NCBI GenBank assembly: GCA_016650415.1 | Contig: JAENVU010000166.1 | Coordinates: 1 to 8,612 of the forward strand | Length of the DNA stretch: 8,612 nucleotides | Direction of reading: 5' to 3' | Source: Acidimicrobiia bacterium | GTDB taxonomy: Bacteria; Actinomycetota; Acidimicrobiia; IMCC26256; JAENVU01 | Part shown: positions 1 to 4,445 of the stretch, one piece after another | How the letters are laid out: each line of letters opens with the position of its first letter | Position numbering within the stretch: position 1 is the stretch's first letter | The notes under the pieces: model-generated | Told to the model about the DNA's origin: nothing | The model's database searches: none | Seen by the model: the letters and a program-made list of their open reading frames with translations, nothing else | Program-made: the position numbers and the translations under genes

Positions 1-1055
1 ATGTCGATCTCGTTGTCGAAGTGACCGATGTTGCCGACGATCGCGTTGTGCTTCATCCGGCTCATCTGATCGGCCGTCACGATCATCGAGTTGCCCGTCG
101 TGGTGATGACGAGGTCAGCCTCACCGATGACGTCCTCGAGCGTGGTGACTTCGTAGCCCTCCATCGCCGCCTGCAACGCGCAGATCGGGTCGATCTCGGT
201 GATGATCACGCGTGCGCCCTGACCGCGGAGTGACTGTGCACTCCCCTTGCCGACATCGCCGTAGCCGCACACGACTGCAACCTTGCCGGCGAGCATGACG
301 TCGGTCGCGCGGCAGATGCCGTCGACGAGCGAATGACGGCACCCGTACAAGTTGTCGAACTTCGACTTGGTGACCGAGTCGTTGACGTTGATCGCCGGGA
401 ACAGGAGCTTGCCGGCCTCCATCATCTGGTACAGCCGGTGCACCCCGGTCGTGGTCTCCTCGGTGACCCCTTGGATGCCGGCCGCCATCTTGTGCCACCG
501 CTGCGGGTCCTCGGTCAGCGCCCGACCCAGTGTCGCGAGCACGACCTCGAACTCCTCGGAGTCCGCCGTCGACGGGTCCGGAACGGCACCCGCCTTCTCG
601 AACTCGACGCCCTTGTGGACGAGCAACGTTGCGTCACCACCGTCGTCGAGAATCATGTTCGGGCCATCGTCGCCCGGCCAGTACAGCGCCTGCTCGGTGC
701 ACCACCAGTACTCCTCGAGCGTCTCGCCCTTCCAGGCGAAGACCGGGATCCCAGCGGCGGCGATCGCCGCGGCCGCGTGATCCTGGGTCGAGAAGATGTT
801 GCAGGACGCCCAGCGCACCTCGGCCCCGAGCGCGGTCAGCGTCTCGATGAGCACCGCAGTCTGGATCGTCATGTGGAGTGACCCGGTGATGCGCGCGCCC
901 TTGAGCGGTTGGGTCGCGCCGTGGCGCTCACGCAGGGCCATGAGGCCCGGCATCTCGTGCTCGGCGAGTTGAATTTCCTTGCGGCCGAATTCGGCCAGCG
1001 TGAGGTCGGCGACTTTGAAGTCGGCGGTCGACGAACGTGCTTCAGTCGTAGTCAT
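1..1055 (-). CDS. ahcY: S-adenosylhomocysteine hydrolase (adenosylhomocysteinase), 3' end cut by window edge
   Basis: This enzyme reversibly splits S-adenosyl-L-homocysteine into adenosine and homocysteine in the cytoplasm, relieving product inhibition of methyltransferases; it uses tightly bound NAD. I translated 351 residues from the ATG at 1055; the frame is open to the left edge, so roughly the last quarter is missing. Visible family motifs are TQDHAAAAI (90-98), YWWCTEQAL (116-124), NMILDDGGDAT (133-143), VNDSVTKSKFDN (224-235) and YGCRHSL (237-243) with the conserved active-site-region Cys239. The NAD Rossmann loop GYGDVGKG is at 264-271, and GNIGHFDNEID ends the visible part. The stretch around residues 145-195 appears to carry the extra segment found in the longer, mycobacterial-type enzymes. 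The start is supported by an AAGGA Shine-Dalgarno six bases upstream and by a family-typical N-terminus (ADFKVADL). A 151-base gap separates it from the cupin gene, so it may have its own promoter. Identity is very secure. Confidence 0.97.
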   Translation of the reverse strand, partial: MTTTEARSSTADFKVADLTLAEFGRKEIQLAEHEMPGLMALRERHGATQPLKGARITGSLHMTIQTAVLIETLTALGAEVRWASCNIFSTQDHAAAAIAAAGIPVFAWKGETLEEYWWCTEQALYWPGDDGPNMILDDGGDATLLVHKGVEFEKAGAVPDPSTADSEEFEVVLATLGRALTEDPQRWHKMAAGIQGVTEETTTGVHRLYQMMEAGKLLFPAINVNDSVTKSKFDNLYGCRHSLVDGICRATDVMLAGKVAVVCGYGDVGKGSAQSLRGQGARVIITEIDPICALQAAMEGYEVTTLEDVIGEADLVITTTGNSMIVTADQMSRMKHNAIVGNIGHFDNEID

Positions 1056-1061
1056 ACGGGT

Positions 1062-1066
1062 TCCTT
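1062..1066 (-). promoter_or_regulatory. Shine-Dalgarno of ahcY
   Basis: The minus strand reads AAGGA within AGAGAAGGA, with six bases before the ATG at 1055. It is one of the two clearest ribosome binding sites in the window and fixes the ahcY start. Confidence 0.8.
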
Positions 1067-1154
1067 CTCTTCGGACGGTCGACGGTTCGGCCCGCAACTC
1101 ACGCGGATCTCGAGGTGACCATCAGCCAGAGTCGGCCCGGATCACCGGATAACA

Positions 1155-1169
1155 GCCCCGATGCGGGGC
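1155..1169 (-). terminator. Short GC hairpin, possible terminator or leader element
   Basis: A six-base-pair perfect stem (GCCCCG/CGGGGC) with a CAT loop lies 38 bases after the cupin stop codon and is followed on the minus strand by TGTTATCC. The T content is too low for a textbook intrinsic terminator, so it could equally be part of the ahcY leader. Confidence 0.3.
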
Positions 1170-1206
1170 CCGACCAAGCTCCCAGAGTAGCCGACCGGTT
1201 CCGGAC

Positions 1207-1665
1207 TCATCCCGCCCAGCCGCGGCCGGGCGCGGTACGAACCGCTTTGGTCTCGTCGGGACGGGCGTAGTCGTCTTCGAGGCGGTAGGTGGTCCCGATC
1301 TCGGGCGTCGAGACCTCGAGCACGTCGCAGTCGGTGATCCCGACCAGCCGGTGCCGCTGCCCGATGGCGCAGGAATAGCCGAGCCCGGGATCCAACTCGG
1401 TCTCGATCATGGTACCCGTGCCGTCGTCCCAGACGACCTTGGCCCGGCCGGCCATGAGGAACCAGGATTCCTGTTTCTCGTCATGGACCTGCAACGAAAG
1501 GCGCGCGCCGGCCGTGACATGGAGCACCTTGCCCACGTACGGCCGGTCTTCCGGGGTCCAATGGATCTCCCAGCCCCACGGCTTGTCGACCCGGCGGGCC
1601 TCGCCGGTGGTCACGAAGGTCGCGGAGTCGGGAGTGAAGGGAATGTCGGTCACGGTGCAGAGCAT
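1207..1665 (-). CDS. Stand-alone cupin resembling the type II mannose-6-phosphate isomerase domain
   Basis: This 152-residue single-domain cupin resembles the C-terminal isomerase domain of ManC/AlgA-type bifunctional enzymes, which interconverts fructose-6-phosphate and mannose-6-phosphate. Visible matches are KPWGWE (28-33), RLSLQVHDEKQESW (55-68), the second cupin motif GQRHRL (102-107), and a C-terminal LEDDYAR (129-135) like the family's EDDYGR ending. In the metal-binding motif, His61, Glu66 and His105 are present, but the usual second His of HxH is Glu63, so metal binding and catalysis are uncertain. The frame stays open upstream into the preceding gene, giving a 305-codon ORF, but homology begins near the ATG at 1665. 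GTG at 1653 is an alternative start; neither has a strong Shine-Dalgarno (weak GAGAG before the ATG). It lies 83 bases after the SIS isomerase, in the slot that classical manA occupies in related actinobacterial clusters. A sugar-phosphate isomerase or sugar-binding role is inferred. Confidence 0.8.
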   Translation of the reverse strand: MLCTVTDIPFTPDSATFVTTGEARRVDKPWGWEIHWTPEDRPYVGKVLHVTAGARLSLQVHDEKQESWFLMAGRAKVVWDDGTGTMIETELDPGLGYSCAIGQRHRLVGITDCDVLEVSTPEIGTTYRLEDDYARPDETKAVRTAPGRGWAG

Positions 1666-1714
1666 CGCACTCTCGGCCGGGTGGCGCCGGGAACCGCACC
1701 GATCCCGAACCATT

Positions 1715-1732
1715 CCGTCGGCGACCCGACGG
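1715..1732 (-). terminator. Seven-base-pair hairpin after the SIS isomerase gene
   Basis: A perfect inverted repeat (CCGTCGG/CCGACGG, four-base loop) begins 16 bases after the SIS isomerase stop codon and lies in the 83-base gap before the cupin gene. No T-tract follows, so it may stabilise an mRNA end or partially terminate transcription; it may also be chance in GC-rich DNA. Confidence 0.3.
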
Positions 1733-1748
1733 TTGCCGCGGGATGGAC

Positions 1749-2792
1749 TCAGCTGCGGGCGAGCAGATCCTTCAGGGTGGCGATCGCGGGGATCGGTCCC
1801 GGGTCGACATCGTTGTCCAACGCGAGGTAGCAGCTCACCCAGTCGCCGAGATACATGAGGTCGAGAAGTTGCGCGAGCCGTCCCTCGCCCTCGGCCGTCA
1901 CCTCGAGCACCCCGGCCACACATTCCTCGATCTGAGCACGGGTGCCCGCGAACCGGGGAGCGAGTCGCTCGTGTTCGAAGCCGTGCCGGAGTTCGACGAG
2001 GATCAGGATCTGGCGCGTGACGTCCCCGTGCTGGCCGAAACCGCAGATCTCGTTGTGGTCCAACTCGGGATGGGTGTTCCAGAAGGCCGGCGCTTTCGCG
2101 TTTTCGTTCACATCCGCCTTCCACCGCATCGCCGCGACTGCGCCGAGGGCACCGCCGCCGTAGATCAGCGGAATCGTGCGCCCGATCCGGCGGGCGATCT
2201 CACGCGCCGGGTTGGCGGCACCCACCACCGCGGGCCGGCAGGCATCGCGTCGGCGCGCGAGCTGATCCTGGGCACCGACGAGCAACGCGTGGGCGTCGGG
2301 GAGCAGTCCCATGCGGAACAGGGTCACGAAGATCGGCGCGACGAGCGCCCCGAGCGCCGCTCGGGGCATGTATCCGGGCGGGCACGCGACGTGGACCCCA
2401 CCGCGACTCGCCACCAGCTCTGCGAGTGCGCCCCCGGCGGCGATGGCGACGACGCGGGCGCCGGCATCGAGTGCACCCGCGGTCATCGACACTGTCTCTT
2501 CGGTTCCTCCCGAATACGACACTGCGAACGCGAGGGTGTGCGGACCGACGAACGCCGGAGTCCGGTACTGCTTCAAGACCGTGACCGGGACGGGCAACAT
2601 GCCGTTGGCCACCGCGGCCACGACGTCACCCGAGATTCCCGATCCGCCCATGCCGAGGATCACGATGTTCTGTATGTCGTCGGCCGGCGGCAACGCGTCG
2701 GCGCTCAGCAATTTTGCCGCAGCTTCGTGCGCCGCGACCAACTGCTCCGGCAGACCCGCAACCGCGTCCAGAAATCCCAGGCTGTCGGTCAC
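1749..2792 (-). CDS. Bifunctional phosphoglucose/phosphomannose isomerase-like SIS protein
   Basis: This 347-residue two-SIS-domain protein belongs to the bifunctional PGI/PMI group, which interconverts fructose-6-phosphate with glucose-6-phosphate or mannose-6-phosphate in the cytoplasm. The first SIS domain has the sugar-phosphate loop GMGGSGISGD (47-56) and SYSGGTEET (92-100), followed by PRAALG (143-148). The second has NENAKAPAFW (229-238) and LDHNEICGF (244-252). Glu230, His246, Arg144 and the C-terminal Lys341 lie where the family's catalytic residues are expected; the Glu-His spacing of 16 matches the Pyrobaculum enzyme as I recall it. I chose GTG at 2792 because the frame's ATG at 2873 would overlap the previous gene by 59 bases and add a basic, low-complexity tail (SSPRPRRKASRPP); the family N-terminus begins near DSLGFLDAV. 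The Shine-Dalgarno is weak. It starts 22 bases after the Trm112-like gene, suggesting translational coupling. The mycobacterial counterpart (Rv3256c, TobH-like) is poorly characterised, so the exact substrate is uncertain. Confidence 0.9.
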   Translation of the reverse strand: MTDSLGFLDAVAGLPEQLVAAHEAAAKLLSADALPPADDIQNIVILGMGGSGISGDVVAAVANGMLPVPVTVLKQYRTPAFVGPHTLAFAVSYSGGTEETVSMTAGALDAGARVVAIAAGGALAELVASRGGVHVACPPGYMPRAALGALVAPIFVTLFRMGLLPDAHALLVGAQDQLARRRDACRPAVVGAANPAREIARRIGRTIPLIYGGGALGAVAAMRWKADVNENAKAPAFWNTHPELDHNEICGFGQHGDVTRQILILVELRHGFEHERLAPRFAGTRAQIEECVAGVLEVTAEGEGRLAQLLDLMYLGDWVSCYLALDNDVDPGPIPAIATLKDLLARS

Positions 2793-2814
2793 TTCGGCTC
2801 GTCCGCCCCGCGTG

Positions 2815-3051
2815 TCATGCTTCGAAGGTGGGCGTGATGCCTTCCGCCTCGGCCTTGGCGACGAGACGATCATGCTCCGCGTCGCTCACGGTCTCGGCTT
2901 CGTCGACCAGCATGATCGGGATGTCGTCCCGGATCACGTACCGTCGCTTGAGTCGGGGGTTGTAGAGCGCGCCGTCGGCTTCGAAGTAGAGCAGCGGGCC
3001 CTTGTCGTCCGGGCACGCGAGGATCTCGAGCAGCTGAGGATCAAGGGCCAC
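2815..3051 (-). CDS. Trm112-like small protein (UPF0434-type)
   Basis: This 78-residue protein matches the bacterial Trm112-like family: LLEILACP (7-14), KGPLLYF (17-23), then RRYVIRDDIPIMLVDEAE (36-52 region). Eukaryotic and archaeal Trm112 bind zinc and activate partner methyltransferases; the role of most bacterial members is unknown. Only Cys13 remains of the usual cysteines, since the CPxC motif reads CPDD, so zinc binding is unlikely. The start is the GTG at 3051, seven bases after a strong AGGAG. That site overlaps the TAG stop of the preceding phosphomannomutase gene, leaving a ten-base gap and implying coupled translation. Residues 53-78 form an acidic, probably helical tail (AEHDRLVAKAEAEG). 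Its position between a phosphomannomutase and a SIS isomerase seems conserved in actinobacteria, so a link to that pathway or a structural role is possible but unproven. Confidence 0.88.
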   Translation of the reverse strand: MALDPQLLEILACPDDKGPLLYFEADGALYNPRLKRRYVIRDDIPIMLVDEAETVSDAEHDRLVAKAEAEGITPTFEA

Positions 3052-3058
3052 GATGGTT

Positions 3059-3063
3059 CTCCT
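3059..3063 (-). promoter_or_regulatory. Shine-Dalgarno of the Trm112-like gene, overlapping the upstream stop codon
   Basis: The minus strand reads TAGGAG: the TAG stop of the phosphomannomutase gene (3062-3064) is merged with the AGGAG ribosome binding site, followed by seven bases and GTG. This geometry favours re-initiation by ribosomes that have just terminated. Confidence 0.8.
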
Positions 3064-4408
3064 AGGACTCGGCTCGAATGAGCGCCAACACTTCGTTCGT
3101 GTGAGCTTCGCACGCGGCAGCGTCGGCCGCTTCGAGGTTCAAGCGCAGCAGCGGCTCGGTGTTGCTCGGCCGCAGGTTGAACCACCAGTCGTCGAGTTCG
3201 ACGGTGAGCCCATCCAGGCGATCTTGACTCGCATCCGCGTACTGCGCGGCGACGGCCTCGATGACGGCCAGCGGGTCGCCGACCTTCGTGTTGATCTCGC
3301 CGGAGGCGGCGTACCGCTCGAACGGCTTGCGCAGCTCCGAAAGCGCCATGCCCGACTCGCTCAGCGCTTCGAGCACGACCATCGCCGCGATGGAACCGGA
3401 GTCCGCGCGCCAGTTGTCTCGGAAGTAGTAGTGGGCCGAGTGCTCGCCACCGAAGATCGCATCGGTCTCGGCCATCACCTGCTTGATGAAGGAGTGGCCG
3501 ACCCGCGTCCGGACCGGTTCGCCGCCGCACTCGCGCACGACCTCGGGCACGGCCTTGGAACAAATCAGGTTGTGCACGACGGTGCCTCCCGGCGTGCGGG
3601 CCAGCATCGTCTTGGCGACGATCGCGGTGGTCGTCGATCCCGAGATCGGCTGGCCCTCGTTGTCGACGAGGAACACCCGATCGGCATCACCGTCGAACGC
3701 GAGGCCGATGTCGGCACCGGTCTCGAGCACCCGAGCCTGGAGTGCGACCAGGTTCTCCAGTTGGATCGGGTCCGCGGGGTGATTCGGGAACGTGCCGTCG
3801 AGTTCGCCGAAGAGGATCTCGACATCGAACCCGAGACCTTCGAACACCTTCGGAACTACGAGGCCGCCCATGCCGTTCGCGGTGTCCGCGACGATCTTCA
3901 ATGGGCGCAACACGCTGACATCCACGAACGAGCGAACGTGCGCGGCGAAGTCTTCGAGCATGTCCTGCTCGCGGACGTGCCCACTTTCCTCGGCCCGTTC
4001 CAGCAGCCCCGAAGCAACGGCTTCCTTGATCTGGGTCAGCCCGGTCGACTCGCCGACCGGCGCGGCACCGGCACGACACAACTTGACGCCGTTGTACTGG
4101 GCCGGGTTGTGGCTCGCCGTGAACATCGCGGCGGGCGCATCGAGCGTTCCCGCGGCGAAATACACGAGGTCCGTCGATGCCAGTCCGACGTTGACCACAT
4201 CCGCACCGGCGAGGGTGGCGCCCTCGATGAAGGCGTGACTCAGCGGCACCGACGAGGGGCGCATGTCGTGGCCGACCACCACGGTCGATGCTCCGGTGAA
4301 CCGTACGAACGCATTGCCAATCCTTTTGGCAATACCTTCGTCGAGTTCGTCCGGATACACGCCGCGAACGTCATAGGCCTTGAAAATTGTGTCGAGCGAA
4401 TCGCCCAC
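3062..4408 (-). CDS. manB: Phosphomannomutase/phosphoglucomutase
   Basis: This cytoplasmic alpha-D-phosphohexomutase interconverts mannose-6-phosphate and mannose-1-phosphate (or the glucose equivalents), supplying GDP-mannose synthesis. The 448-residue length is normal for the family, and all four signature sites are intact. These are the N-terminal FKAYDVRG (9-16), the phosphoserine loop TASHNP (97-102, Ser99), the Mg-binding DGDADR (239-244), the sugar-specificity loop GEHSAHYYFRD (321-331) and the phosphate-binding RPSNTEP (413-419). GEHS is the loop type found in enzymes accepting both mannose and glucose phosphates. Translation starts at GTG 4408, seven bases after GAGG; the family N-terminus begins right there. 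It is 28 bases downstream of the membrane glycosyltransferase and 10 bases upstream of the Trm112-like gene, so it sits inside a tight operon. Family assignment is certain; preference for mannose over glucose is inferred from the isomerase and cupin neighbours. Confidence 0.96.
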   Translation of the reverse strand: MGDSLDTIFKAYDVRGVYPDELDEGIAKRIGNAFVRFTGASTVVVGHDMRPSSVPLSHAFIEGATLAGADVVNVGLASTDLVYFAAGTLDAPAAMFTASHNPAQYNGVKLCRAGAAPVGESTGLTQIKEAVASGLLERAEESGHVREQDMLEDFAAHVRSFVDVSVLRPLKIVADTANGMGGLVVPKVFEGLGFDVEILFGELDGTFPNHPADPIQLENLVALQARVLETGADIGLAFDGDADRVFLVDNEGQPISGSTTTAIVAKTMLARTPGGTVVHNLICSKAVPEVVRECGGEPVRTRVGHSFIKQVMAETDAIFGGEHSAHYYFRDNWRADSGSIAAMVVLEALSESGMALSELRKPFERYAASGEINTKVGDPLAVIEAVAAQYADASQDRLDGLTVELDDWWFNLRPSNTEPLLRLNLEAADAAACEAHTNEVLALIRAES

Positions 4409-4445
4409 GATCGAGCCTCAGGGCTCCTCACCGCCCTCAGGGCGG
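4409..4445 (-). promoter_or_regulatory. Tandem hairpins at the GT-C/manB junction
   Basis: Two adjacent hairpins fill the 28-base junction. The first (4431-4445) has six-base arms CCGCCC/GGGCGG, and its three-base loop is exactly the TGA stop of the membrane protein gene. The second (4413-4426) has five-base arms GAGCC/GGCTC and a CTGA loop. It contains the GAGG that serves as manB ribosome binding site, half in the loop and half in the stem. Both share the nonamer GCCCTGAGG on the minus strand, 19 bases apart. A role in coupling manB translation to the upstream gene is inference. Confidence 0.4.

Larger units (their letters stand above)
1056..1206 (-). promoter_or_regulatory. ahcY leader / intergenic region with candidate RNA structures
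   Basis: This 151-base gap between the cupin stop and the ahcY start is the longest non-coding stretch in the window. It holds a GC-rich hairpin at 1155-1169 (arms GCCCCG and CGGGGC, three-base loop). The bases at 1166-1174 could instead pair with 1131-1138 (five pairs, one bulged base, three pairs), which would exclude that hairpin. The hexamer ATCCGG also occurs twice in tandem (1137-1142 and 1145-1150). I could not match it to the SAH riboswitch consensus as I remember it, and I see no convincing -35/-10 promoter. A transcription start, attenuator or weak terminator here is inference. Confidence 0.4.

Noticed and set aside
1056..1206. Known SAH riboswitch upstream of ahcY
   Set aside because: I could not find the conserved core I remember for that class; only generic GC-rich pairings are present.
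1666..2124. N-terminal extension of the cupin ORF (upstream 153 codons)
   Set aside because: It overlaps the SIS isomerase gene in another frame, is Arg/Pro-rich and low-complexity, and cupin homology starts near 1665.
1743..2837. Plus-strand ORF of 364 codons opposite the SIS isomerase
   Set aside because: It mirrors a conserved gene on the other strand and has no family motif or ribosome binding site that I can see.
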